The notes under the pieces were generated by a model. The model was not told the DNA's origin. It searched no databases and saw nothing but the letters and a program-made list of their open reading frames with translations. Of a stretch of 64,000 nt of DNA, positions 48,658 to 57,487 are shown one piece after another; within the stretch, counting starts at the first letter, position 1; each line of letters starts with the position of its first letter. The DNA comes from Bacillota bacterium (lineage in GTDB: Bacteria > Bacillota_A > Clostridia > Christensenellales > Aristaeellaceae): assembly GCA_023421735.1 (NCBI GenBank), contig JAEZSP010000001.1, forward strand, positions 1 through 64,000. Direction: 5' to 3'. A program made the translations under genes and the position numbers.

Positions 48658-50513
48658 AGGGGCGCATGACGATCAAAGAGCGCGTCGGGATCACCGCGCG
48701 CGGGTTCGGCATTCTGAAAACGTATTGCCCGGGGCTTGCGCGGGGAAAGGCGCTGTCGGCGCTCGTTTCGGCACTTCATCCATTCGCTTCCATATGGTTT
48801 TCCGCACGGATCATCAATGAGATCGCCGGCGCGCGCAGGTTAAACGCCTTAGCTCTATCTGTTTGCGCCGTGATCCTCTCGAACTTTTTTGCATCCATGC
48901 TCCGAAACACCATCGACCGGATCACGGGCGAAAAGGAATCGCAGATGTGGGGCTTTTTCGGGAAGGTTTTCGCAGACAAGCAGATGTCCATGGATTATGC
49001 GGATCTGGAGCGCGCCGAGATTCAGAGGCAAAGGAAACACGCAGAAGAAGATTTGTACATGTTCGGCAACGGACTCGCCCAGCTCGTCTGGGGCACTGCG
49101 GGGCTTGTCAGCGCGTCGGTGAGCATCTTCGTTTCCCTCTCCATGACTGTGACGCTGTTTATGCAGAGGTCCGGAAATCCCCTCGTCGATTCGTGGGGAT
49201 GGGCGGTCGCGCTGCTTGCCGTCGTATTGCTCGGAGGGGTTTGGAATGCGCGGGCGACCGTGCGCGAGAACCGGATTTTCGAGGAATGGAGCAAGGATTT
49301 GGTTTGGTTCAACCGAGCCAACGGCTTCTTCGGGCGCGATCTGTACATGACCCCTGAGCGCGCAAAGGACGTGCGCATCTACGAACAGGAAGGTATCGCC
49401 GACCACGCGCTTCAAAAGCTGGATCAATACTACATCGAAAGCAGCAAAACGATCTTTCAGATGGCGGTGCATCCGTCGCTCGCGGCGCTTGGGATCGGCG
49501 TTGGAAGCGCGGCATGCTATCTGTACGTGGTGCTGAAGGCATTTCTGGGCGCATTCGGCGTGGGCAGCATCGTGCAGTATGTGGGCGCCCTTTCGCGCCT
49601 TGGCGAAGGGGTACAGGGGATGATGTATACACTTGCCGACAACGAAGTCTACTGTTCGCATCTCAAGAGTCTGTTTGCCTATCTCGACATTCCAAACGGG
49701 AAATACCAAGGCACGCTCCCCATCGAAAAGCGCGCTTTTTGCGCGGGAGGCGACAACGAGTATGAAATCGAGTTCCGCGACGTGTCGTTCCGATATCCAG
49801 GTTCCGAGGCACATGCGCTCCATCACGTTTCGATGAAATTCCGAATCGGCGAGCGGCTCGCGGTCGTGGGCCAAAACGGAAGCGGAAAGACGACATTCAT
49901 CAAGCTTCTTTGCCGCCTGTACGACCCCACGGAAGGCACAATCCTGCTCAACGGAATCGACATCAAAAAGTACGACTACAATGAGTACCTGCGCATTTTC
50001 TCGGTGGTTTTTCAGGACTTCCAACTGTTTTCCTTTCCCCTGGGCCAGAATGTAGCTGCTGGTATCGATTATGATCGTGGGCGTGCCGAAGCCTGCCTGA
50101 AGATGGCAGGGTTTGGAGATCGGATCCGGAAGATGCCGCGTGGCCTGGACACGTTTCTTTTCAAGGATTTCGACGAGACGGGCGTGGATATTTCGGGCGG
50201 CGAAGCGCAAAAGATCGCCCTTGCCCGTGCGCTCTATCAGGATGGGCCATTCATTGTTCTCGACGAACCGACCGCGGCTCTTGATCCTTTGGCAGAATAC
50301 GAGGTCTACACAAAGTTCAACGAAATTGTTGGCGACAGGACAGCCGTTTATATCAGTCATCGACTGGCGTCCTGTCGATTCTGCGACGAAATTGTCGTGT
50401 TTGATAAGGGTCAAATCATCCAGAGAGGCGCACACGAAGTGCTCGTCTCCGAAGAAGGTTTGTATCGCAATCTCTGGAATGCGCAGGCGCAGTACTATGA
50501 AAGAGCAGTATGA
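48654..50513 (+). CDS. ABC exporter half-transporter, second subunit of a pair
   Basis: This 619-residue half-transporter has a membrane domain (about 20-330) and an ATPase with Walker A GQNGSGKTT (about 406-414), Q-loop FQDF (about 451-454), signature ISGGEAQ (about 514-520), Walker B FIVLDEPTAALD (about 534-545) and H-switch SHRLAS (about 568-573). The start overlaps the first subunit (ATGA). The pair is related to lantibiotic and multidrug exporters of Clostridia, but no precursor peptide or modifying enzyme is nearby, so the cargo is unknown. No terminator is evident after the stop. Confidence 0.92.
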   Translation: MKGRMTIKERVGITARGFGILKTYCPGLARGKALSALVSALHPFASIWFSARIINEIAGARRLNALALSVCAVILSNFFASMLRNTIDRITGEKESQMWGFFGKVFADKQMSMDYADLERAEIQRQRKHAEEDLYMFGNGLAQLVWGTAGLVSASVSIFVSLSMTVTLFMQRSGNPLVDSWGWAVALLAVVLLGGVWNARATVRENRIFEEWSKDLVWFNRANGFFGRDLYMTPERAKDVRIYEQEGIADHALQKLDQYYIESSKTIFQMAVHPSLAALGIGVGSAACYLYVVLKAFLGAFGVGSIVQYVGALSRLGEGVQGMMYTLADNEVYCSHLKSLFAYLDIPNGKYQGTLPIEKRAFCAGGDNEYEIEFRDVSFRYPGSEAHALHHVSMKFRIGERLAVVGQNGSGKTTFIKLLCRLYDPTEGTILLNGIDIKKYDYNEYLRIFSVVFQDFQLFSFPLGQNVAAGIDYDRGRAEACLKMAGFGDRIRKMPRGLDTFLFKDFDETGVDISGGEAQKIALARALYQDGPFIVLDEPTAALDPLAEYEVYTKFNEIVGDRTAVYISHRLASCRFCDEIVVFDKGQIIQRGAHEVLVSEEGLYRNLWNAQAQYYERAV

Positions 50514-50602
50514 TCAGGCAGAAGATTGACAGATTGGCCTCCAAGACCCGCATGAGGATCGGGATCGCACCTTTCGGGCTCAAGCGGCGATCAACGGGGA
50601 GA

Positions 50603-50839
50603 TTATTGGCATAGCAACAACAATACAGGAACGCCGATGGCGGACGGCAGACCCAACGCCAAGAACGCGATTGCCGCGATGAGCCATCCCAGCTTCATCT
50701 TTTTCTGCCCTTTGTTTTTTTTCCTTTTGACTAGGTAAACGATCAAACAGATCAGCCCAATCGCGCTCAACAATACCCCCGTGAAAAAGATCACCATGTA
50801 TGCAAAGCCGAATAATAGAGCGATCATCCCCAAAGCCAT
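50603..50839 (-). CDS. small two-helix membrane protein, unknown function
   Basis: This 78-residue protein has two hydrophobic helices (about 3-37 and 51-76) joined by a very basic loop rich in lysine (KRKKNKGQKKMK). Two starts are possible, 50839 (GGGAGG only two bases away) and 50827 (spacing of about 13). It is convergent with the ABC exporter pair. No family is recognised; it looks like one of the many small membrane proteins of Bacillota. Confidence 0.5.
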   Translation of the reverse strand: MALGMIALLFGFAYMVIFFTGVLLSAIGLICLIVYLVKRKKNKGQKKMKLGWLIAAIAFLALGLPSAIGVPVLLLLCQ

Positions 50840-51169
50840 TCCCTCCCCGCAGTATATCAGTCATCCGATCGATCCGTATGATCTAAAAACTGATTTGATG
50901 GCGCATCCCATTGTACGATGATTATATACTTTCCGGGAACGATATGCCAGCCCCAAATCGCATAAAAAGCCGCTTGCGCTATGCCGCTGTCGCACCTGTC
51001 TGTGAAAGAGGCGTGCGCATACGGCAAGTTTTGATTGAATGAATGCATTCCGTCATGTCATGATCTTTCTATGCGCCACCGATCCTTGATTTGCGGCACG
51101 AGGACGCCCATGCCATGACAAAGGCCGCGATGAACGGCTCTGCTTCAAACCAGAATGCGCGCCGCTCGT
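50840..51169. other. 330-base gap without a supported gene
   Basis: A 63-codon frame on the minus strand (50857-51048) lacks a ribosome site and has no recognisable family, so it is not called as a gene. No promoter, terminator or tRNA stands out. Confidence 0.5.
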
Positions 51170-52171
51170 TTATGAGATATATCGAATCGGCATATCCGGC
51201 AGACATTGATGCATTTTTTCTCGCAGAAACGCCTCCGCCTCATGTCGAACATCGGACCGGTAGCAGTATTTTCCACGTCCGCGGCCCGTCATCAGAGCGG
51301 GATCATAGATCTGAGTTGCTCCGGGATATGCATCTTCGTTAATGGCATTTTGCACATAGCTGTATGTCATCAAAATGATCTCGACAAACCCGGTCGTGCG
51401 CACCTTTCCGCTCAGTCCTTCTGCCAGTTGATCGATCAGCTCGCCATACAGCCGTTTCCACGCCGGAAGCAGAATGACCGGCGCAATGAGGAGCCCCACC
51501 CGATATCCGGCTTCGCACACGTCGTTCAGTGCCTGCACCCGTGCATTGAGATTCGACGTGCCAATCTCCACGCGCCGCACGATTTCCTGCGGATTGACGC
51601 TCATTCGAAAAATGACCTTTCCCCTGTGTTCTATGCCAAGGATCGGGTGAACGCCATCGAACTTGGCAGGAAAGGTAAGTTGCCCCTTTCCACTTTGGGA
51701 AAACTGCTCGATTGTCCAGGGAAGATTTCCGGTTACCGTATTTTCCATGATGAGATCACTGTTGCTGCCAATTTCGAACACCTGCGGTCGATCAGATTTC
51801 GCGTCGGCCCTGAGAAGCCTTGCCATCATTTCCTCCCGATTCACAAACAGGCGCAGATATGCGCATTTATTATAATTGCACACCAGATAGCAATACAGGC
51901 ACATGGCACGGCAACCGGAGGACGTGTACGGAACGAGCCAATCGGACACCTTTTCGTTTGGCGTGTATTTGTGCGTCTTTCGAACGCCCACGATCAGATG
52001 CTGCTTCAGCTTTGTAAATGCGGCGTTTTGAGCGGCGCAGAATTCCGCGATGCGGTTGTGGCTTTCAATCTCCGTCCATGGCAGATCCGCATACTTCGCG
52101 CGCAGCATTTTCCCAAGTTCATATTGAAGAACAGCCGGTTCATAATAGACCGCGTCAAATTGCATATTCAT
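51170..52171 (-). CDS. splB: spore photoproduct lyase homologue without the conserved H-donor cysteine
   Basis: This 333-residue radical-SAM enzyme resembles spore photoproduct lyase, which reverses the thymine dimer formed in UV-irradiated spores. It has IGVRKT upstream (about 60-65), the cluster motif C87-x3-C91-x2-C94 in SGCRAMCLYCYL, and a C-terminal KYCY segment like GKYIY in Bacillus. The stretch VFEIGSNSD (131-139) aligns with RFEASCTSD of Bacillus subtilis, so the conserved Cys141 is Ser136 here. The ATG follows a perfect GGAGGTGATC site. The gene is isolated, with decayed gene fragments upstream. It may still repair DNA with another hydrogen donor, or may have a different substrate. 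Confidence 0.85.
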   Translation of the reverse strand: MNMQFDAVYYEPAVLQYELGKMLRAKYADLPWTEIESHNRIAEFCAAQNAAFTKLKQHLIVGVRKTHKYTPNEKVSDWLVPYTSSGCRAMCLYCYLVCNYNKCAYLRLFVNREEMMARLLRADAKSDRPQVFEIGSNSDLIMENTVTGNLPWTIEQFSQSGKGQLTFPAKFDGVHPILGIEHRGKVIFRMSVNPQEIVRRVEIGTSNLNARVQALNDVCEAGYRVGLLIAPVILLPAWKRLYGELIDQLAEGLSGKVRTTGFVEIILMTYSYVQNAINEDAYPGATQIYDPALMTGRGRGKYCYRSDVRHEAEAFLREKMHQCLPDMPIRYIS

Positions 52172-52428
52172 GCCCTGAGATCACCTCCGACATCAGTATT
52201 TCCAAACGATTGGCGGTCATTCCCGGTCGCCTTACCACGGTTTGTACACATATGGCAGAATGTGAAATGAGAGCGTGCGAACGCGTTCGTTCCCAGCGAG
52301 CGCATCTGGAATCCCTGGAGCCGAAGCAGGCGACGTCACTTAAGCTGCGAAACGAAGATGGTCGTCCTATGCGACGGCGACGGATGGAGACAGGGTGCGT
52401 CTACACGGCAACGCGGCAAGACATACTG

Positions 52429-52584
52429 CAGGGAGAAGGTGCCGTGCGCGCCGTGGCTTTTCACGCGAGCGATATCATCTCCATCGTCGGCGAGAACGCT
52501 TCGCACAAGACAATGCGCGTTAAGATGCATTTGGGGCTTGCGCCGCCCACCTCGGGCGCGCTATACTACGCAGGGAAGGCTGGC
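52429..52584 (+). pseudogene. fragment of an oligopeptide-type ABC ATPase
   Basis: One frame encodes a stretch that still reads like the start of an ABC ATPase: AVRAVAF, then DIISIVGENASHKT where Walker A should be, then LGLAPPTSGALYYAGK, which matches the common PPTSG..Y.GK strand. The glycines of Walker A are lost and no Q-loop, signature or Walker B follows, so the protein cannot bind ATP. It is the remnant of a deleted transporter gene, in the 696-base gap between splB and a URO-D gene. Confidence 0.6.
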
Positions 52585-52620
52585 GTGCCATCATCGTTTG
52601 CGAGAGGAACTATCGACTCT

Positions 52621-52827
52621 ATGAGGCAAGTAATCGATGTACGGACCGAGATCTGCAATCCCCCACCCTCACCCATCGCCCTTCATTGCCACGATTCATA
52701 CGAGATCAACTTCGCTTTGGAAGGCGGCGGGATTTCCTCCTTTGAAGATAAGCAACACCACGCAGATCGAAGTGAACAAGGGTTTCCCGAATTCCACTTA
52801 CTTTATCCGCGTGTTTGCGCGGACTAA
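52621..52827 (+). pseudogene. frameshifted fragment of an AraC-type regulator sensor domain
   Basis: IALHCHDSYEINFALEGGG in one frame matches the cupin start of AraC-family regulators (HxHDxYEIxFxLxG). The continuation NTTQIEVNKG lies in the next frame, a sign of a frameshift near 52745-52760. No DNA-binding domain remains before the next gene at 52868. The intact gene probably regulated the neighbouring URO-D gene. Confidence 0.55.
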
Positions 52828-52867
52828 GCCAATATCGACTGAAGGGCCAAACGATAGGAGGCGCACC

Positions 52868-53935
52868 ATGCGATATAAACAGGACTGGGACAATGCGAGA
52901 GAACGATTAACTGCCTTTTTTGATGGCGCTGTGATCGACCGCTGCTGCTGTGCGGTATTTGCCCGCAGGCGCGATGCGGCGCCGGTTTCCCACATGCCGC
53001 CGGCCGATCCGGCGGCGCGCTACGCCTATTGGACGAACCCGGAGCAGATCATTGCGCGCTACCGCAGGCAGATGGAACAGACCGTATACGGGGGCGAGGC
53101 ATTCCCGCAGGTCTTCGTCGATCTCGGTGCGGGCGGGCACGCGGGCTTTTTCAAGGGCGCCAAGTACCAATTCGAGGATTCCGTATGGTTTTTTCCCTCC
53201 CATGACGCTCCGGACGCCATCGAATTTGATCGGGATAGCTATTTGTTTCAGCAGACGCTGCGCCTTGCACATGCCTATGCGGAGGACAGCAAGGGCGACT
53301 ATATCGTCTCCATGCCGGATTGCACGGGAAACGCAGATGCGCTCTCCCATTTGTTAGGGCCCGAGACGCTCCTTCCCTACATGCTCGAAGAGCCGGATGC
53401 AGTCAAGCGGGCGCTCAAAAAAATCGAGCTGGCCTACGAAACCGCCATGCGGGGCGTTTATGACATCGTGAAGGACGTCAACGGCGGTGGCAGCTCTATC
53501 GGCTGGATGTCCACATGGGCGCCAGGGCTTCACGCGCAAATGCAGTCGGATATGTCTGTCATGATTTCAAACGACATGTTTGAGGAATACATCGTTCCTG
53601 AGTTGCGCGCGCAGTGCGACTTTCTTGATTATCCCCTTTATCACTTGGATGGCGTGGAGCAAGTGCAGCATCTGGACAGTCTTTTGTCCATTGAGAAACT
53701 GCGCGCCATACAATGGACGCAGGTATCGGGGCAGAAACCGTGCACGGATTACATACCGACGCTCAAACGCATTCAGGCGGCGGGCAAGGGACTCCTGATC
53801 CTCGTCGCGCCGTCGCAAATCCGCACGCTCATGGAGAACCTTTCCTCCCGGGGACTGTATCTTTTGACGACGGTCGAAAGCCAGGACGATGCGGGCGCCA
53901 TTTTGAAAGATGTGGCGAAGATGACACACGATTGA
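52868..53935 (+). CDS. uroporphyrinogen decarboxylase (URO-D) family protein
   Basis: This 355-residue protein belongs to the URO-D superfamily but differs from the other copy in this window. It has DCTGNADALSHLLGPETLL (about 145-163), SSIGWMSTWAPGLHAQMQSDMSVMIS (about 202-227), YPLYHLDGVEQVQHLDSLL (about 256-274) and a C-terminal strand LYLLTTVES. The ATG follows AGGAGGCG; the longer frame from 52637 runs into the AraC remnant. The family includes corrinoid methyltransferases and proteins of unknown role; no corrinoid protein lies nearby. The function is unknown. Confidence 0.8.
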   Translation: MRYKQDWDNARERLTAFFDGAVIDRCCCAVFARRRDAAPVSHMPPADPAARYAYWTNPEQIIARYRRQMEQTVYGGEAFPQVFVDLGAGGHAGFFKGAKYQFEDSVWFFPSHDAPDAIEFDRDSYLFQQTLRLAHAYAEDSKGDYIVSMPDCTGNADALSHLLGPETLLPYMLEEPDAVKRALKKIELAYETAMRGVYDIVKDVNGGGSSIGWMSTWAPGLHAQMQSDMSVMISNDMFEEYIVPELRAQCDFLDYPLYHLDGVEQVQHLDSLLSIEKLRAIQWTQVSGQKPCTDYIPTLKRIQAAGKGLLILVAPSQIRTLMENLSSRGLYLLTTVESQDDAGAILKDVAKMTHD

Positions 53936-54124
53936 TTCCAGGCGAACTGCCAAGGCTTACAACGATCAACAGCGGGCGAGAAAGGCGATCCGGGAGGCTT
54001 TTTACGACCCGGAGACGCCCGTCATCCGACTGCTGCTTGTAACGCCCTTCGCCCGCGTGTCTTTTCAGCCACGGAAGGCGTGCAGACTCCGCGCAGGCAG
54101 GGCCCATGCCTCATTGAAATCCAT

Positions 54125-54694
54125 TTACTGCGCGCCGGAAAGCGATGCGAGTTGATCGGTGAACTGGGTCAGGTGAATCCGTTCATCCTCAATGATTCTG
54201 GTGATCACGAGATTCACCTGATTCAGGCTCGGATTTCCGTCCGTATTCAGAAACTGAATCTCCCGCAGAAGCGCTTCGTATCCAGAGATTGCCATTTGTT
54301 CGGAGAACAGATCCTGCGAGACTTTTTCCGGATCCGTCATGCCATAGGATACATGTCCGCCCGACCAATATGCATGGTTGGACGCCCAAAACCGGAGGTC
54401 GCCACCGAGCGAGACGATCATTTCGCCAAGCACCTGAAGGTGATGCATTTCATCCAACGCAATGCAGAGCGCGAGGTTTTTCGCAGCTGCATCCGCAATC
54501 GTCTGCGAATGCGCGAAATACTGGGTTAAGGCGGTCAATTCTGAATTCCCGCCGCCGGCATAGGCCGAGAGCAGCAATTCCGCAGCCTGTTTGTGCTGAG
54601 CGGGCATCTGCGTCGGCGGAAACGGCGTCTGACTGCGGCAGGGAACCTTGGCGAGAAAATCATCGGCCTTTTGTTTGATCGTCGCATTTTCCAA
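54125..54694 (-). CDS. ferritin-like di-metal protein (manganese catalase/rubrerythrin-type fold)
   Basis: This 189-residue protein has the four-helix pattern of di-iron or di-manganese proteins: Glu52, then E82-x-x-H85 in DEMHHL, Glu140 in SGYEALLREI, and E171-x-x-H174 in DERIHL. An N-terminal segment rich in proline and glutamine (about 20-35) precedes the bundle. The TTG at 54694 is chosen because GAGGTGATC lies 5 bases before it; the frame upstream to 54835 crosses the promoter of the divergent gene. It probably handles peroxide or stores metal, as spore-coat and stress ferritin-like proteins do. The exact activity is unknown. Confidence 0.8.
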   Translation of the reverse strand: MENATIKQKADDFLAKVPCRSQTPFPPTQMPAQHKQAAELLLSAYAGGGNSELTALTQYFAHSQTIADAAAKNLALCIALDEMHHLQVLGEMIVSLGGDLRFWASNHAYWSGGHVSYGMTDPEKVSQDLFSEQMAISGYEALLREIQFLNTDGNPSLNQVNLVITRIIEDERIHLTQFTDQLASLSGAQ

Positions 54695-54819
54695 TGGGAG
54701 ATCACCTCTTTTTTTGCTATTATTGCGGTAAATCGGTTGATCTATCCCCGCCAAAACCGCCCGAAGGATCCTGTGGAAACATTTCTTAAAATCCGATCCC
54801 GCATGATTCAAAACGCGTA

Positions 54820-54847
54820 TTGACTTCTTGCCCACAAAACTTATAAT
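54820..54847 (+). promoter_or_regulatory. sigma-A promoter of the oxidoreductase/isomerase pair
   Basis: TTGACT (54820-54825) and TATAAT (54842-54847) are 16 bases apart, 31 bases before the start at 54879. Confidence 0.75.
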
Positions 54848-54878
54848 AAAAGTGATTCAATGGATTGGAGGAACAAAA

Positions 54879-55877
54879 ATGGAGAATGTGAGAGTCGGGC
54901 TGATCGGGTGCGGCGGAAGAATGCAGGCGCATATCGACGCTTTTTTACAGATGAAGGACGTCAAGGTCGTTGCCGTGGCGGACCCCGTAGAGGAGCGGCG
55001 TCTGGCGGCAGCGAAGACTTTTGGCTGCGATCGCATTTACGCGGATCATACCGCGCTTTACAACGGGGAAAGCAAGGAAACGCTGGACTGCGTTTACATC
55101 GCCATCGAACCGACCGCCCATTCGGACACCGAAACCCGCGCAATCGACATGGGCATTCCCTTTCTGGTAGAAAAGCCCATGACGCTTGATCTTGCGCAGG
55201 CGGATGAGATCGCCCGCCGCGTGAAGGAGACAAACCTCATCACGGCGGTTGGCTTTCAGGATCGGTATCTCGACCTCATGGAAATGGTCAAGGAAGAGCT
55301 GCCCAAGCACAAGGCGGGCGGTCTGGTTTACGGCGCGTGGATCGGCGGTATTCCCGGCGTATGGTGGTGGCAAAAAAAATCCACCTGCGGCGCGCAACTG
55401 GTCGAACAGAATATCCACTTGATCGACGGACTGCGTTATCTGTACGGTGAACCGCTCTCTGTATATGCCACCGCTTCGCGCGGCATGGTGACGCCCGGCG
55501 TCGACGCCAGCGCGGAATACGACACGGACGATCATTCGACCGCCGTCATTCGCTTCGAAAACAACGTCACCGCGACGCTCGTCAGCGGCTGTTACAGCAA
55601 GGACGTGCGCCCCAATTGCGGCCTGCTCATCACGCTTTCCGACATGATCATTGACTATCGCCTGCGCAACAATCTGATTCTGACGACCGCACGCGAGACG
55701 CGCGACATCAAGCGCGGCGTCGATCAGACGTATCTGCTCGATCGGGCCTTCATCGACGCGATCAAGACCGGAGACCCCAGCGGCATTCGCTCGCCCTATG
55801 AGGACGCGCTGAAATCACTGAAGCTGGGCTTCGCCGCCAACAAATCCATGGAGACGGGCGAAGTCGTGACCTTTTAA
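54879..55877 (+). CDS. Gfo/Idh/MocA-family oxidoreductase
   Basis: This 332-residue NAD(P)-dependent dehydrogenase oxidises or reduces a sugar, polyol or related compound. It has the Rossmann motif GLIGCGGR (8-15), Asp36 near the cofactor ribose site (VADPVEER), EKPMTLD (about 104-110), and QLVEQNIHLIDGLRYLYG (about 172-189) with the active-site histidine. GGAGG precedes the ATG. It is followed after 16 bases by a sugar-isomerase-like gene. It resembles iolG only at family level; the substrate is unknown. Confidence 0.88.
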   Translation: MENVRVGLIGCGGRMQAHIDAFLQMKDVKVVAVADPVEERRLAAAKTFGCDRIYADHTALYNGESKETLDCVYIAIEPTAHSDTETRAIDMGIPFLVEKPMTLDLAQADEIARRVKETNLITAVGFQDRYLDLMEMVKEELPKHKAGGLVYGAWIGGIPGVWWWQKKSTCGAQLVEQNIHLIDGLRYLYGEPLSVYATASRGMVTPGVDASAEYDTDDHSTAVIRFENNVTATLVSGCYSKDVRPNCGLLITLSDMIIDYRLRNNLILTTARETRDIKRGVDQTYLLDRAFIDAIKTGDPSGIRSPYEDALKSLKLGFAANKSMETGEVVTF

Positions 55878-55893
55878 CTGAAAGGACAAAGAC

Positions 55894-56652
55894 ATGAGAT
55901 TATGTATACCGATTCCCTGCTTTTTCAAGGCGGAGGATTTCATTCCCGCCATCTACGAGGTGAAAAAACTGGGGATTGACGCAATCGAGACCTACGGATG
56001 GAAAGACCTGGATCTCGACCGGGTACGCGATGTTTGCGCAGAGACCGGTGTCGAGATGATCAGCATGTGCACCACCGAATTTCGCATGACCGATCCGCAG
56101 TATCGGCAGTTATGGCTGGATGGGCTTGCAGAAAGCTGTGCGGCGGCGGTCCGCGTTGGCGCAAAGCGGCTCATTACGCAGGTTGGCCCGGACACAGGGG
56201 CGCCTCGGGAAGCGCAGCACGCGGCAATCGTGGAGACGCTTCGCGCCGCGATCCCGATTTTGGAAAAGACAGGCGTAACCATCATGCTCGAGCCCCTGAA
56301 CACGCTGGTTAACCACCCCGGTTATTACCTGTGGTCGGCGGTAGAGGGATTCCAAATCATCCGCGAAGTCGGTCATCCGCTGGTCAAAATCATATACGAC
56401 ATCTATCACCAGCAAGTCATGGAGGGCAACATCATTCCGAACGTGACAAAGAATCTCGATTGCATCGCCCATCTGCACAGTGCGGGACATCCGGGCAGGA
56501 ACGAACTGCAATTTGGAGAGAACGACTACAACGTCATCTTTGCGGCGATCGACAAGGCCGGATATACGGGCTGCTGCGGTTTGGAGTACAAGCCGCTTCT
56601 TGACCCGATTGAAAGCATCCGCATCGCAAAAGAACTCTACGGAAAAAGCTGA
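55894..56652 (+). CDS. sugar phosphate isomerase/epimerase, hydroxypyruvate isomerase-like
   Basis: This 252-residue TIM-barrel protein belongs to the xylose-isomerase-like family. Metal ligands are expected in IMLEPLN (about 130-136, Glu), IIYDIYHQQVMEGN (about 168-181, Asp and His), HLHSAGHPGR (about 195-204) and GLEYKP (about 228-233, Glu). The DIYHxQxxEG segment is typical of hydroxypyruvate isomerase and of some ketose epimerases. It is co-transcribed with the oxidoreductase, so the pair may interconvert a keto sugar or sugar acid. The exact reaction is unknown. Confidence 0.85.
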   Translation: MRLCIPIPCFFKAEDFIPAIYEVKKLGIDAIETYGWKDLDLDRVRDVCAETGVEMISMCTTEFRMTDPQYRQLWLDGLAESCAAAVRVGAKRLITQVGPDTGAPREAQHAAIVETLRAAIPILEKTGVTIMLEPLNTLVNHPGYYLWSAVEGFQIIREVGHPLVKIIYDIYHQQVMEGNIIPNVTKNLDCIAHLHSAGHPGRNELQFGENDYNVIFAAIDKAGYTGCCGLEYKPLLDPIESIRIAKELYGKS

Positions 56653-56762
56653 TCACCCCAGGGCGAACAGGCAACTGCCGGGTCGGGAATCATACGCCCG
56701 CCCCGGCATAATTTTTATGATAGCATGGTGAGCTTCCGCATGCGCAGAGCGCCTGTCCGGAT

Positions 56763-57215
56763 TCAGAAATAATGCGCCATCAACCGTTCCACCCATTCGG
56801 GCACCGACGCATCCCGCCGATCGTACATCGGAAAATAGGGCTTGATGTCCAGAATGGGCGTACCGTCGATGGCATCGAGTCCCCTGACGGTCACATTCGC
56901 TTGCGTCACGTTCAGAATCTCGACAGCCGTCACGCCGATCTGATTTGGCCTGTTCTTTCCACGCTGAGCGAAGATGCCGGTCAGGGGCATGTCGTCGCGG
57001 TTTTGCGGCCTCCTTTGCAGGTGCTTGCTCAGATCGAAAGATGCCTGATCGAGCCAGGTCACGACGAGGGCATGCGAGAACGCGGATAGCCCTTCCAGGC
57101 CGCCGACGTATTGCGGCTCGAGTTGAAGCGTCGAAACGTCATTTCCCCATGCGGTGTCTTTGCGATCCTTCACATCGCTGACGACAAAGGCAACCGGGTT
57201 GAGCATGATGTCCAT
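56763..57215 (-). CDS. trmO: tRNA (N6-threonylcarbamoyladenosine-37) methyltransferase
   Basis: This 150-residue protein belongs to the TsaA/TrmO (UPF0066) family, which methylates the t6A base next to the anticodon of some tRNAs with S-adenosylmethionine. Segments such as LQLEPQYVGGLEGLSAFSHALVVTWL (about 31-56), RPQNRDDMPLTGIFAQRGKNRPNQIGVTAVEIL (about 67-99, the core signature) and DAIDGTPILDIKPYFP (about 114-129) are clear. AAAGGAGA precedes the ATG at 57215. Some Bacillota homologues are shorter and may have related roles, so the exact reaction is by family. Confidence 0.9.
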   Translation of the reverse strand: MDIMLNPVAFVVSDVKDRKDTAWGNDVSTLQLEPQYVGGLEGLSAFSHALVVTWLDQASFDLSKHLQRRPQNRDDMPLTGIFAQRGKNRPNQIGVTAVEILNVTQANVTVRGLDAIDGTPILDIKPYFPMYDRRDASVPEWVERLMAHYF

Positions 57216-57487
57216 ATTCTTTTCTCCTTTAGAAGCTGCGGCACATTGTCTCATGTTCACGTTCATTGAAAAAAGGACAGTATGACATACAAACAACACC
57301 TTTACTTCCCTTTTTATACGCCAAGTGTATCATCTGCGATGCGGTCGCACAAGCAAATATTTTATATAGACATACCGAACACCCCGTAAAACATGCGTTG
57401 TGCGGTGGACATCTTGGCGCGACATGGCTATACTGTTTAGCGAAGGGCGATTGATGTTATAATGAAAGAAAACGTACGAAAAGTGAG

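Noticed and set aside
48855..50435. 526-codon minus-strand frame opposite the second ABC exporter subunit
   Set aside because: Shadow of an intact ABC gene; no family match and no promoter.
50857..51048. 63-codon minus-strand frame that looks protein-like
   Set aside because: No ribosome site, no recognised family and no conserved context; kept only as a note on the gap.
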